From the NCBI GenBank assembly GCA_025602915.1, contig JAHLJZ010000002.1:124001-188000 (forward strand): a DNA stretch of 64,000 nt. The letters are read 5' to 3'. The notes beneath the pieces were generated by a model. It worked only from the letters and a program-made list of their open reading frames with translations, was not told the DNA's origin and searched no databases. This stretch comes from Paraphysoderma sedebokerense. Taxonomy: Eukaryota; Blastocladiomycota; Physodermatomycetes; Physodermatales; Physodermataceae. How positions within the stretch are numbered: the first letter of the stretch is position 1; each line of letters starts with the position of its first letter. Shown here piece after piece: positions 1-10,108 of the stretch. The position numbers and the translations under genes are program-made.

Positions 1-86
1 CACGAATTTTGAATTAAATTTTTTGTATTCTTGCAAGGGAAAGAAATTCTCGAATTCTTTCGAGTACGGCACAGCATGTATATAAT
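1..86 (-). CDS. Partial exon of unrecognised protein, cut by window edge
   Basis: Minus-strand open frame preceded by a polypyrimidine/TTTAG acceptor at 87-88, running off the left edge of the window. It is identical to 13,122-13,207, where the same exon continues to a stop. The readable part contains EFENFF and KKFNSKFV. Immediately beyond the intron side, at 107, the sequence switches to the small secreted-protein block, so the upstream exons of this gene are not here. Family not recognised. Confidence 0.5.
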   Translation of the reverse strand, partial: MIYMLCRTRKNSRISFPCKNTKNLIQNS

Positions 87-112
87 CTAAAAAAAGATTT
101 TTAGATTAATCA

Positions 113-676
113 CTAACTTAAAGTCTTTGAATGTTGACAATTTGACATACGGTCGGATGTAAAGAACAGTTTGTTATTTTTAAGATCCAATAAAATTCTA
201 TTTGTTCCGCCTCCCGATGCATCCACTCGGAATTCTGAAACAAAATGAATCATTAATTAAATAGATATCAGAATTGAGTAATAGGTGTGAAACTAACCGT
301 GTAGTTTGGCATTATTAATAGGCACGACTTTTAACCCTGAACCTTGCAATTTTGGCACTTCATTTCCGAAGTTGTTGCCGAATGAAATGCCATCGTTTTG
401 ATGACTGGATATTGTTTTTCCTGTGTTAAGAGACTGAAGTGCCGGTCCAATGTCAACACCACCACCCAGTGTAAACGGGTTAGGACGTGGGCGACTCGGT
501 ATCACCGGTAACATGATGATTCCGGTCACTGGTAATTTCTTCGGAATTCCGCCAGGAAATATTGTCTTTAGAGTCGTCTGGACATCTGCCACACTCAAAC
601 CAGGCGGAAACGGTTTTGCTATAGCAGTAGCGGGGAAGATAGAATGTAAAAGCAGTACGAGTAACGGAACCAGCAT
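113..676 (-). CDS. Small secreted protein, two exons (copy 1)
   Basis: Exon 1 is 676-298, intron 297-235 (GTTAGT...TTTCAG), exon 2 is 234-113 ending in TAG. The product is about 167 residues. It starts MLVPLLVLLLHSIFPATAIA, a clear signal peptide, followed by KPFPPGLSVADV, a Pro-rich middle (PVIPSRPRPNPFTLGGG) and a Gly/Asn-rich segment. Exon 2 ends in SNCQHSKTLS. There are no transmembrane segments after the signal. I do not recognise the family; it is a secreted protein of unknown role. An identical copy is at 5,892-6,455 and variants at 3,553-4,124, 9,289-9,877, 10,856-11,431 and 13,234-13,480. The 5' flank (677 onward) differs between variants while the body is constant. Confidence 0.7.
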
Positions 677-1604
677 GATGAATCGAAATCTATCTGACAG
701 AATCTATATATATGCAGGATCTATTTCGAAAATCTATCACAGAGTATATGAACGGAATAAGTCGGTCGATACCTGCTGATGCGCTGAAATTATCAAATAG
801 CAAACACAAAATAAGCTCATTTATAAACGTTACTGGAGGTACCTAAGTTGGGCCAAAAATAGCTATCAAGCCGCGCAAAAGCCACCAACATGTCGCGTTG
901 AATCTCTCTTTCATCATCATTAGCCGATGAGTCTCTGACAATAGAAGCGGGAGTATTCAATTGTTTCAAACACTTAAATGCGCTGCCATACATATTTAAG
1001 CTGCTCGAAATTTATTAACGATTAAATTTTGAATGCACACGTAACGCTCTCTCGAACCTAGACACTGGAAAGCCGCCCAATATGCGCTCACCTGGCAACG
1101 TCAAGTCGTACCAGAAATCACGCAACACATTATCCGTTTAATTGTGCGTTTATGAGCATTTCAAAATCGTATTTACCACTTCTAAGATCAAAGTGATGCT
1201 TATTCGACTAAATTCATTATCACTGACATGGCACGCATCACGCCATCATTTTCACTCAGGCAGGAATGTGCGAGCGTACAACGACAAATAATTCGTCGCA
1301 ATAAACTTAGTATTAATTCACTTAAGCAATATTTACACCCGCACAAGTACCAAAAAATTTTCACTGCTTTGAATCTGCCTGATTAACAACAATTAAAATA
1401 CTGCGTTTACAAAAGAAAACCGGTGGGCGAATGGGTCACCATGGCTTCTTTATAGAACAATCATCGTTTATTGTTACTGTGTCAGGCACGCACAGCGGTG
1501 GCCGAAATGATGGTGGTGAACTGGCGACATTACTATATACATTATATTGTACAACTAAGCATCTTCAGGAAGTATAAGCCCTTCAATGTATCTGCCAAAG
1601 CGCA
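677..1604. other. 5' flank of secreted gene and decayed tail duplicate
   Basis: No gene recognised. The first part is the presumed promoter of the minus-strand secreted gene. About 1,435-1,540 is a diverged duplicate of 1,634-1,745 (both begin with CATGGCTTCTT and end near CTGGCGACATT), so it is a decayed copy of the 3' end of the neighbouring fragment. The whole stretch is repeated at 6,456-7,383. Confidence 0.5.
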
Positions 1605-1917
1605 TTACTCGTCTGTAATTCTAATAGGGGGATTGAGGCGCCATGGCTTCTTGATAGAAATATCATCTTCTATCGGTACTTTGTTAGGAACGCGTTGCGA
1701 TGGTGGCTGGACTGCTGGCGGTGCACTGGCGACATTTTTACATGAATCGACAGTATGCGTCCAATGCACGACAGGTCTCCATCCTACTAATTGAAGAATG
1801 AGTGGTGCAATCCTAACTTTACGGTCTTCACCCTGAATAGCGATTCCATTTTGGCATTCCACTCCGGCATTCGGGTTATTCTCTTTGTAAACGGTGATGT
1901 CGACACTGTTAACGTTT
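1605..1917 (-). pseudogene. C-terminal fragment of unrecognised protein (copy 1)
   Basis: The minus-strand frame is open from about 1,917 to a stop at 1,605. It reads NVNSVDITVYKENN, then AGVECQNGIAIQGEDRKVR, LILQLVGWRPVVHW and ends RLNPPIRITDE. It has no plausible start at its upstream end: the sequence there is block 1,918-2,039, which carries the stop codon of another frame. It looks like the 3' end of a gene whose 5' part was replaced. A second copy is at 7,384-7,696. Confidence 0.45.
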
Positions 1918-2521
1918 TTAGAAATTGCTTATTTTATCTTGGATTGATATTTTAAATTTTTCAATCCAATTATGACGAGGTGTATTGCGGCGCGGTAAGA
2001 ACTGGGCTGGGCAACATAATACAGAAAGAAACAACTTTCCGGCTGCTTGGAGATTCTCTCGTACTTGCGCGGGCATGATGAGGTCGTAACTTGAAGTTTC
2101 TCCTTCAAAACCGTCACCACCGAGGAAACCATTTAGTCGGTTGATCACTTTACCAATAAATGTTGTCGCTTTGCGCACGCCGTTTAAGATGTGGTTTGCC
2201 AAGGGCTCAAATTTGTCGATTATTTGCTCTTTGACATGCTGCATATCTCCGAGCACAAGTTTAAAGCCTTCCGTAATTTTCCCTTCCTTCCAAGAGTTGT
2301 ACAAGTCTTTAAACGACTGGCCTAAGCCTTCACCAATAGCTACCATACTAGCAGCGAAAGGTCCAGTTAGAATGGATGCGACAACACCACAGACTACAGC
2401 GAGACCAGGGCCTATTCATAATAAGATTAAAATTAATGAAATATCATTGTACGTCAGAGTATTCAATTAACATACCACCAACCAGACCGCATCCCACGGT
2501 ACTCGCAATATCAAGAGCCAT
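1918..2521 (-). CDS. Glycine-rich hydrophobic protein, two exons (copy 1)
   Basis: Exon 1 is 2,521-2,476, intron 2,475-2,412 (GTATGT...AATAG), exon 2 is 2,411-1,918. The product is 179 residues. It begins MALDIASTVGCGLVGG and continues through a long Gly/Ala/Val hydrophobic stretch (PGLAVVCGVVASILTGPFAA), then an amphipathic charged region (KDLYNSWKEGKITEGFKLVL, then VKEQIIDKFEPLANHIL). No classical signal peptide; one or two membrane-inserting segments are likely. The last ~40 residues (1,918-2,039) are encoded by a block that also occurs without this gene at 4,356-4,477 and 11,663-11,784, so the C-terminus may be foreign. Family not recognised. Identical copy at 7,697-8,300. Confidence 0.6.
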
Positions 2522-2529
2522 GATCACAA

Positions 2530-2760
2530 GAGAATTTATGGATGGAACGCACGCAAATTAGGCTTTAATATTTATTGTTACGAACACAATAAATATACTG
2601 TAATAAGCCGCGAAAGTGCCGCGAAATAGGTGCCAAGCCTTAAACATGTCTCCCCTTTAGCTTCTTACTACTTCGGCACATGTCTATCCGGTCTCTAAAC
2701 CACAATAGAAATATTATGCGCAGTGAATACATATCGGCTTCATTCAACGATTGGATTGAA
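2530..2760 (-). promoter_or_regulatory. Promoter-like shared block (copy 1)
   Basis: A block of about 230 bp without a coding frame, lying directly 5' of the glycine-rich gene (its ATG is 9 bp away). The same block is at 4,913-5,143, 8,309-8,539 and 9,878-10,108. At 9,878 it abuts the start codon of the secreted-protein gene instead. The position before start codons of two unrelated genes suggests it acts as a promoter; this is inference from location only. Confidence 0.45.
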
Positions 2761-3011
2761 CTTCCAGTTCCATTTACACCTTGAAATAAGGCACGAACGT
2801 TTCCAGTGGGAACTCCTCAATTGACTTAAATCTATTCTGAGTTCCGCGCAATCTCCCCAAGATATATGAACATATGGAGAAGAAAACAATTAATACCTAG
2901 ATTCGATATAATATAGAAACAACTTACTGTGATTTCGGTAACGTAGTATGCTTCACCAGCAACAGAAGCGACGAAGAGATAGACAACAATGTTCCAGCTT
3001 CAATGGAAATA
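2761..3011 (-). pseudogene. SulP sulfate permease fragment (copy 1)
   Basis: The minus strand encodes GISIEAGTLLSISSSLLLLV, then KHTTLP, an intron with GTAAGT near 2,929, and then ILGRLRGTQNRFKSIEEF and PLETFVPYF. This is the stretch of fungal SulP anion transporters just before the STAS domain. At the exon end the frame differs by one base from the paralogue at 12,240-12,475 (KHTTLPRIT there), which may be decay or a homopolymer error. The fragment is bounded by unrelated blocks on both sides. The same sequence occurs at 5,144-5,394. Confidence 0.7.
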
Positions 3012-3546
3012 TTTCATTTCCAGCTTGACAGCACCGGTTGCATCCTTTGCGAACGTAATTTGTTTCATTTGCTTATTGGCGGTTTGTTGAATGATGAATC
3101 GTGGCGCGTTGGTGCCTTTCTTTTCAAAAAAATGGATGTATGTGTTGCCGGTTTTCGTTTCCACGATGAAGTATACAGAGACTATTGGGTCTCTTTCGGC
3201 AATCTTAATTCTTCAACCCTCTTAGCGAATGATGCAGCGTCCAATGGTTTCGCCCTGTTTTCCCAGTAATGCATATAGGATTCACTGATTTCGCTGTAGG
3301 TCACATCGGTTTTCCAGGCGGTAAACTCTTCTGGTGACATCCGACCTCTAAATGCTATATATACCATCAATCAGTGGTGTTCAAGATTCATATACTTTTG
3401 AACGATTGAAATTTGACGACTGTATCCTTAAGCGGCTTTTTTGGAATTTAACAAAGAAGTGATCGATAATTTAGACGTATATAAACTTCATTCTATATCA
3501 AACCTATCGGACAACATAACTAAATTATAAGTTCAAGGGAAATTCA
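3012..3546 (-). pseudogene. C-terminal exon fragment, unrecognised protein (copy 1)
   Basis: From about 3,361 the minus strand encodes FRGRMSPEEFTAWKTD, ISESYMHYWENRAKP, FAKRVEELRLPKETQ and a stop at 3,182. In the next frame, sequence unique to this copy (3,012-3,190) reads KIAERDPIVSVYFIVETKTG, NTYIHFFEKKGTNAPRFI and ATGAVKLEMKY. A one-base difference near 3,195 would join the two, so the real protein probably continues past the apparent stop. Upstream (3,361-3,546) is probably intron or flank. Variants of the exon are at 8,918-9,098, 10,486-10,670 and 12,858-13,207. Family not recognised. Confidence 0.45.
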
Positions 3547-3552
3547 TAATCA

Positions 3553-4124
3553 CTAACTTAAAGTCTTTGAATGTTGACAATTTGACATACGGTCGGATGT
3601 AAAGAACAGTTTGTTATTTTTAAGATCCAATAAAATTCTATTTGTTCCGCCTCCCGATGCATCCACTCGGAATTCTGAAACAAAATGAATCATTAATTAA
3701 ATAGATATCAGAATTGAGTAATAGGTGTGAAACTAACCGTGTAGTTTGGCATTATTAATAGGCACGACTTTTAACCCTGAACCTTGCAATTTTGGCACTT
3801 CATTTCCGAAGTTGTTGCCGAATGAAATGCCATCGTTTTGATGACTGGATATTGTTTTTCCTGTGTTAAGAGACTGAAGTGCCGGTCCAATGTCAACACT
3901 GACACACTCAAGCCCTTCGGAAAGTCTTTGGCGACAGAAATTGCTGGTAACAGCAGGTATACCACTGGTAATTTCTTCGGAATTCCGCCAGGAAATATTG
4001 TCTTTAGAGTCGTCTGGACATCTGCCACACTCAAACCAGGCGGAAACGGTTTTGCTATAGCAGTAGCGGGGAAGATAGAATGTAAAAGCAGTACAAGCAA
4101 CACATACAAATTAAGCTTAATCAA
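3553..4124 (-). pseudogene. Chimeric secreted-protein copy with a second signal peptide spliced in
   Basis: This is the small secreted gene with a different start (MIKLNLYVLLVLLLHS) and different upstream DNA. About 65 bp of its middle (3,899-3,963) is replaced by DNA that reads YLLLPAISVAKDFPKGLSVS. That resembles the family's own signal-peptide region (LLLHSIFPATAIAKPFPPGLSVA), so it is probably the N-terminus of a diverged paralogue. After this insert the frame is shifted relative to the normal protein, so the product ends abnormally. Both joints lie in short identity (GTCAACAC and CACTGGTAATTTC). The 3' half, intron and exon 2 are as in copy 1. Confidence 0.6.
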
Positions 4125-4570
4125 TACTGTCAGAGAACCATATCAATGTCCTGGCAACAATAATAATAATGAATACTGCCAGCTCATCCATAATTAAGAA
4201 TTCCAAACTAGCCCAAGGTATAGCTCCCAGCCCTACCTGAAAGCCCTGAAATGTCAGAACGTGGACGTGTCTCGGGCTTTGTTTGATGGAGTCAACAATA
4301 TGTAACGATGTCACGGAACTTAAACTTCTACAACAGTTATTAGAATTCAAAATTCTTAGAAATTGCTTATTTTATCTTGGATTGATATTTTAAATTTTTC
4401 AATCCAATTATGACGAGGTGTATTGCGGCGCGGTAAGAACTGGGCTGGGCAACATAATACAGAAAGAAACAACTTTCTTCAATTAATTATGAATATCTGC
4501 TCAAAGCCTTTGAGCAATATAACTCCCCCTTAGCTTAGTTCAGCAAAGAAATTTCGGTGACAATTTGTTA
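4125..4570. repeat. Alternative 5' region of the secreted gene (type b)
   Basis: This is the flank upstream of the MIKLNLY start, repeated at 11,432-11,877. It contains the 122-bp block 4,356-4,477 that elsewhere encodes the end of the glycine-rich protein. A minus-strand open frame of about 77 codons crosses it, but I see no recognisable protein. Confidence 0.5.
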
Positions 4571-4912
4571 TTCTTAGAATCATACATGGTGATTAATTTC
4601 CGACGAATAAACCAAATGGTTATGAGATCCGATATTGTTTCGTCTGAAACATTTGGAAAACAATTTTATACTCTGGTTCAGAATTATGTTTTTAACCAAA
4701 TAATTTGATAATCTCTTTATTTCCAGTATTAACGATAACAACTGACGGAAACCACAAAACCCTTTCCGAACACAACTGCAGGATTTCAATCTATGTGCAA
4801 CTACCGCAATGAAAACCAATAGATGAATACTTTTTTCATTTCTTGTATTCTAATTTTCATATATTTGAGTTTTATTTGTGGTTGATTGGCATTGGAGTAA
4901 CGGAACCAGCAT
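4571..4912. other. Single-copy spacer inside mosaic
   Basis: Unique sequence without a recognised gene. It ends in GAGTAACGGAACCAGCATG (about 4,896-4,913), the start-codon end of the secreted gene in reverse orientation, directly joined to the promoter-like block. Only the start codon stub is present; the body of the gene is missing. Confidence 0.5.
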
Positions 4913-5143
4913 GAGAATTTATGGATGGAACGCACGCAAATTAGGCTTTAATATTTATTGTTACGAACACAATAAATATACTGTAATAAGCCGCGAAAGT
5001 GCCGCGAAATAGGTGCCAAGCCTTAAACATGTCTCCCCTTTAGCTTCTTACTACTTCGGCACATGTCTATCCGGTCTCTAAACCACAATAGAAATATTAT
5101 GCGCAGTGAATACATATCGGCTTCATTCAACGATTGGATTGAA
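4913..5143 (-). promoter_or_regulatory. Promoter-like shared block (copy 2)
   Basis: Same block as 2,530-2,760. Here it faces only a stub of the secreted gene start codon and continues on its far side into the SulP fragment. Confidence 0.4.
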
Positions 5144-5885
5144 CTTCCAGTTCCATTTACACCTTGAAATAAGGCACGAACGTTTCCAGTGGGAACTCCT
5201 CAATTGACTTAAATCTATTCTGAGTTCCGCGCAATCTCCCCAAGATATATGAACATATGGAGAAGAAAACAATTAATACCTAGATTCGATATAATATAGA
5301 AACAACTTACTGTGATTTCGGTAACGTAGTATGCTTCACCAGCAACAGAAGCGACGAAGAGATAGACAACAATGTTCCAGCTTCAATGGAAATACCGATC
5401 GTCATGATGAACGTGAACAAAATTAACATTATGTCTTTCTTGTTGTGCGAACCATTACCGTTAACATCAACACACACGTTCAACAGAGACAACGAAAGAA
5501 ACAAAATCATACCAAGAATGATTTTCAAAATAAATGCCACACCATGTATACAGAGACTATTGGGTCTACTGTTTGGTGATAACAATACTCTCCACAAATC
5601 CAATTACACTAATCAAAACAGCCGATAGTATCAACGATTTCACTCTAGCAGACGGCACAATACTCGGTACCATTGGTGGGTGAAATCCTTTAGACTTGAG
5701 GGGGCCTAATACCACGACACCACATTCTTCCCAATCGAGGACATAAGAGAGAAGTCGTCAAAACGACCGAGAAAAGGATTTCGGGAATGTAACGAGCGTA
5801 CTGAGTATGTGAAAACTTGGCTTTCAGTTTTGACATTCCCACTAAAAAAGTGATTGAGCCGAGGGAAATAAAAGAAGTCAAAGGA
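5144..5885 (-). pseudogene. SulP sulfate permease, middle part, rearranged
   Basis: On the minus strand, 5,885-5,695 reads TSFISLGSITFLVGMSKLKA, then QYARYIPEILFSVVL. After a one-base frame change it continues VLDWEECGVVVLGPLKSKGF, VPSIVPSARVKSLIL and SAVLISVIGFVESIVITK. These are typical SulP membrane segments. The segment expected next is missing. A 20-bp filler at 5,548-5,569 (ACAGAGACTATTGGGTCT core), also found at other joints, is followed by a later SulP part (LILFTFIMTIGISIEAGTLL) and the exon shared with 2,761-3,011. With frame changes and a large internal loss this cannot be a working transporter. Confidence 0.75.
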
Positions 5886-5891
5886 TAATCA

Positions 5892-6455
5892 CTAACTTAA
5901 AGTCTTTGAATGTTGACAATTTGACATACGGTCGGATGTAAAGAACAGTTTGTTATTTTTAAGATCCAATAAAATTCTATTTGTTCCGCCTCCCGATGCA
6001 TCCACTCGGAATTCTGAAACAAAATGAATCATTAATTAAATAGATATCAGAATTGAGTAATAGGTGTGAAACTAACCGTGTAGTTTGGCATTATTAATAG
6101 GCACGACTTTTAACCCTGAACCTTGCAATTTTGGCACTTCATTTCCGAAGTTGTTGCCGAATGAAATGCCATCGTTTTGATGACTGGATATTGTTTTTCC
6201 TGTGTTAAGAGACTGAAGTGCCGGTCCAATGTCAACACCACCACCCAGTGTAAACGGGTTAGGACGTGGGCGACTCGGTATCACCGGTAACATGATGATT
6301 CCGGTCACTGGTAATTTCTTCGGAATTCCGCCAGGAAATATTGTCTTTAGAGTCGTCTGGACATCTGCCACACTCAAACCAGGCGGAAACGGTTTTGCTA
6401 TAGCAGTAGCGGGGAAGATAGAATGTAAAAGCAGTACGAGTAACGGAACCAGCAT
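5892..6455 (-). CDS. Small secreted protein, two exons (copy 2)
   Basis: Identical by eye to 113-676, shifted by 5,779 bp: exon 1 6,455-6,077, intron 6,076-6,014, exon 2 6,013-5,892. Signal peptide, Pro-rich middle and Cys-containing tail as in copy 1. The 5' flank is the same as copy 1; the 3' flank is different, being the SulP middle fragment instead of the exon block at 1-106. Confidence 0.7.
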
Positions 6456-7383
6456 GATGAATCGAAATCTATCTGACAGAATCTATATATATGCAGGATC
6501 TATTTCGAAAATCTATCACAGAGTATATGAACGGAATAAGTCGGTCGATACCTGCTGATGCGCTGAAATTATCAAATAGCAAACACAAAATAAGCTCATT
6601 TATAAACGTTACTGGAGGTACCTAAGTTGGGCCAAAAATAGCTATCAAGCCGCGCAAAAGCCACCAACATGTCGCGTTGAATCTCTCTTTCATCATCATT
6701 AGCCGATGAGTCTCTGACAATAGAAGCGGGAGTATTCAATTGTTTCAAACACTTAAATGCGCTGCCATACATATTTAAGCTGCTCGAAATTTATTAACGA
6801 TTAAATTTTGAATGCACACGTAACGCTCTCTCGAACCTAGACACTGGAAAGCCGCCCAATATGCGCTCACCTGGCAACGTCAAGTCGTACCAGAAATCAC
6901 GCAACACATTATCCGTTTAATTGTGCGTTTATGAGCATTTCAAAATCGTATTTACCACTTCTAAGATCAAAGTGATGCTTATTCGACTAAATTCATTATC
7001 ACTGACATGGCACGCATCACGCCATCATTTTCACTCAGGCAGGAATGTGCGAGCGTACAACGACAAATAATTCGTCGCAATAAACTTAGTATTAATTCAC
7101 TTAAGCAATATTTACACCCGCACAAGTACCAAAAAATTTTCACTGCTTTGAATCTGCCTGATTAACAACAATTAAAATACTGCGTTTACAAAAGAAAACC
7201 GGTGGGCGAATGGGTCACCATGGCTTCTTTATAGAACAATCATCGTTTATTGTTACTGTGTCAGGCACGCACAGCGGTGGCCGAAATGATGGTGGTGAAC
7301 TGGCGACATTACTATATACATTATATTGTACAACTAAGCATCTTCAGGAAGTATAAGCCCTTCAATGTATCTGCCAAAGCGCA
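6456..7383. repeat. Repeat of 677-1,604
   Basis: Exact-looking repeat of the 5' flank of the secreted gene. No additional gene seen. Confidence 0.6.
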
Positions 7384-7696
7384 TTACTCGTCTGTAATTC
7401 TAATAGGGGGATTGAGGCGCCATGGCTTCTTGATAGAAATATCATCTTCTATCGGTACTTTGTTAGGAACGCGTTGCGATGGTGGCTGGACTGCTGGCGG
7501 TGCACTGGCGACATTTTTACATGAATCGACAGTATGCGTCCAATGCACGACAGGTCTCCATCCTACTAATTGAAGAATGAGTGGTGCAATCCTAACTTTA
7601 CGGTCTTCACCCTGAATAGCGATTCCATTTTGGCATTCCACTCCGGCATTCGGGTTATTCTCTTTGTAAACGGTGATGTCGACACTGTTAACGTTT
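7384..7696 (-). pseudogene. C-terminal fragment of unrecognised protein (copy 2)
   Basis: Same as 1,605-1,917 shifted by 5,779 bp; frame ends in RLNPPIRITDE and lacks a start. Confidence 0.45.
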
Positions 7697-8300
7697 TTAG
7701 AAATTGCTTATTTTATCTTGGATTGATATTTTAAATTTTTCAATCCAATTATGACGAGGTGTATTGCGGCGCGGTAAGAACTGGGCTGGGCAACATAATA
7801 CAGAAAGAAACAACTTTCCGGCTGCTTGGAGATTCTCTCGTACTTGCGCGGGCATGATGAGGTCGTAACTTGAAGTTTCTCCTTCAAAACCGTCACCACC
7901 GAGGAAACCATTTAGTCGGTTGATCACTTTACCAATAAATGTTGTCGCTTTGCGCACGCCGTTTAAGATGTGGTTTGCCAAGGGCTCAAATTTGTCGATT
8001 ATTTGCTCTTTGACATGCTGCATATCTCCGAGCACAAGTTTAAAGCCTTCCGTAATTTTCCCTTCCTTCCAAGAGTTGTACAAGTCTTTAAACGACTGGC
8101 CTAAGCCTTCACCAATAGCTACCATACTAGCAGCGAAAGGTCCAGTTAGAATGGATGCGACAACACCACAGACTACAGCGAGACCAGGGCCTATTCATAA
8201 TAAGATTAAAATTAATGAAATATCATTGTACGTCAGAGTATTCAATTAACATACCACCAACCAGACCGCATCCCACGGTACTCGCAATATCAAGAGCCAT
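7697..8300 (-). CDS. Glycine-rich hydrophobic protein, two exons (copy 2)
   Basis: Same gene as 1,918-2,521: exon 1 8,300-8,255, intron 8,254-8,191, exon 2 8,190-7,697, 179 residues. Perfect repetition of a complete two-exon gene indicates a very recent duplication or duplicated assembly. Confidence 0.6.
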
Positions 8301-8308
8301 GATCACAA

Positions 8309-8539
8309 GAGAATTTATGGATGGAACGCACGCAAATTAGGCTTTAATATTTATTGTTACGAACACAATAAATATACTGTAATAAGCCGCGAAAGTGCCG
8401 CGAAATAGGTGCCAAGCCTTAAACATGTCTCCCCTTTAGCTTCTTACTACTTCGGCACATGTCTATCCGGTCTCTAAACCACAATAGAAATATTATGCGC
8501 AGTGAATACATATCGGCTTCATTCAACGATTGGATTGAA
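8309..8539 (-). promoter_or_regulatory. Promoter-like shared block (copy 3)
   Basis: Same as 2,530-2,760, again directly 5' of the glycine-rich gene. Its distal end is joined at TGAAT to a different block (8,536-8,917) than in copy 1. Confidence 0.4.
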
Positions 8540-8917
8540 TGGGTCATTCTACTCTGAGCTAGTAATTAAATTATCGAAATTACTGCGCAAGTGCAGTACA
8601 AAACAAGCTGAGGTTAAAATAAAATCCAGTTCAAAGCCCTACTTTATTGTTTAAACCATTGCCGTAGCTACAATTGTTTCTAACATATAAAAATTCACAG
8701 ATATATGAATTAATGGCTTGGAAACATTCAACCCTGATTCACAAGCATCTTGATAACAAAGGCGACACCCATATTTTCCCCCATAAACCTCCGATATTTC
8801 TGTATATACTTGATTTGCGCCACTAGGATAGTATCTTCGAGATCTAGTGCAAACTAAATAACTTTCAGATTCTTCTCTCTAACACACGATAAAGCAAATC
8901 GACATGTCATACAGAGA
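8536..8917. repeat. Non-coding block between promoter block and exon
   Basis: A block of about 380 bp that recurs at 10,105-10,486 and 12,476-12,857. No gene recognised. It always precedes, on the plus strand, the KETQ-ending exon, so it is the 3' flank of that minus-strand exon in these copies. Confidence 0.55.
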
Positions 8918-9282
8918 CTATTGGGTCTCTTTCGGCAATCTTAATTCTTCAACCCTCTTAGCGAATGATGCAGCGTCCAATGGTTTCGCCCTGTTTTCCC
9001 AGTAATGCATATAGGATTCACTGATTTCGCTGTAGGTCACATCGGTTTTCCAGGCGGTAAACTCTTCTGGTGACATCCGACCTCTAAATGCTATATATAC
9101 CATCAATCAGTGGTGTTCAAGATTCATATACTTTTGAACGATTGAAATTTGACGACTGTATCCTTAAGCGGCTTTTTTGGAATTTAACAAAGAAGTGATC
9201 GATAATTTAGACGTATATAAACTTCATTCTATATCAAACCTATCGGACAACATAACTAAATTATAAGTTCAAGGGAAATTCA
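8918..9282 (-). pseudogene. C-terminal exon fragment (copy 2)
   Basis: Minus-strand frame FRGRMSPEEF...PKETQ stop, the same as 3,182-3,360, with the same upstream flank through 9,282. Only the terminal exon is present. Confidence 0.45.
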
Positions 9283-9288
9283 TAATCA

Positions 9289-9877
9289 CTAACTTAAAGT
9301 CTTTGAATGTTGACAATTTGACATACGGTCGGATGTAAAGAACAGTTTGTTATTTTTAAGATCTGTACGATTTAGTTATGTATGCGTCAAGATTGAATAA
9401 TATGGGTTAAACTAACCATGTAATTTGACATTATTAATAGGCACAACTTTTAACCCTGAACCTTGCAGTTTTGGCACTTCTTTACCGAAATTGTTTCCGA
9501 AAGAAATTCCGTCGTTGGGATGACTGGATATTGTTTTTCCTGTGTTAAGAGACTGAAGCACCGGTCCGATGTCAACACCACCGGGAGCTAGTTGCCATCG
9601 TTTTGATGACTGGATATTGTTTTTCCTGTGTTAAGAGACTGAAGTGCCGGTCCAATGTCAACACTGACACACTCAAGCCCTTCGGAAAGTCTTTGGCGAC
9701 AGAAATTGCTGGTAACAGCAGGTATACCACTGGTAATTTCTTCGGAATTCCGCCAGGAAATATTGTCTTTAGAGTCGTCTGGACATCTGCCACACTCAAA
9801 CCAGGCGGAAACGGTTTTGCTATAGCAGTAGCGGGGAAGATAGAATGTAAAAGCAGTACGAGTAACGGAACCAGCAT
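9289..9877 (-). pseudogene. Secreted-protein chimera containing a diverged paralogue
   Basis: 9,877-9,593 matches the family start (MLVPLLVLLLHS, with the spliced-in second signal peptide as in 3,553-4,124). 9,364-9,590 is a visibly diverged version of the exon 1 tail (VLQSLNTGKTISSHPNDGIS, then GKEVPKLQGSG and VVPINNVKLHG). 9,283-9,363 is the end of exon 2 from the common copy. The diverged piece is direct evidence that a second paralogue exists in this genome. The order of pieces is not that of a working gene. Confidence 0.6.
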
Positions 9878-10108
9878 GAGAATTTATGGATGGAACGCAC
9901 GCAAATTAGGCTTTAATATTTATTGTTACGAACACAATAAATATACTGTAATAAGCCGCGAAAGTGCCGCGAAATAGGTGCCAAGCCTTAAACATGTCTC
10001 CCCTTTAGCTTCTTACTACTTCGGCACATGTCTATCCGGTCTCTAAACCACAATAGAAATATTATGCGCAGTGAATACATATCGGCTTCATTCAACGATT
10101 GGATTGAA
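9878..10108 (-). promoter_or_regulatory. Promoter-like shared block (copy 4)
   Basis: Same as 2,530-2,760, but here it abuts the ATG (9,877) of the secreted-protein chimera rather than the glycine-rich gene. Confidence 0.45.

Noticed and set aside
4117-4350. 77-codon minus ORF in the type b 5' region
   Set aside because: Composition is not protein-like beyond a hydrophobic run, and it overlaps the region upstream of the secreted gene.
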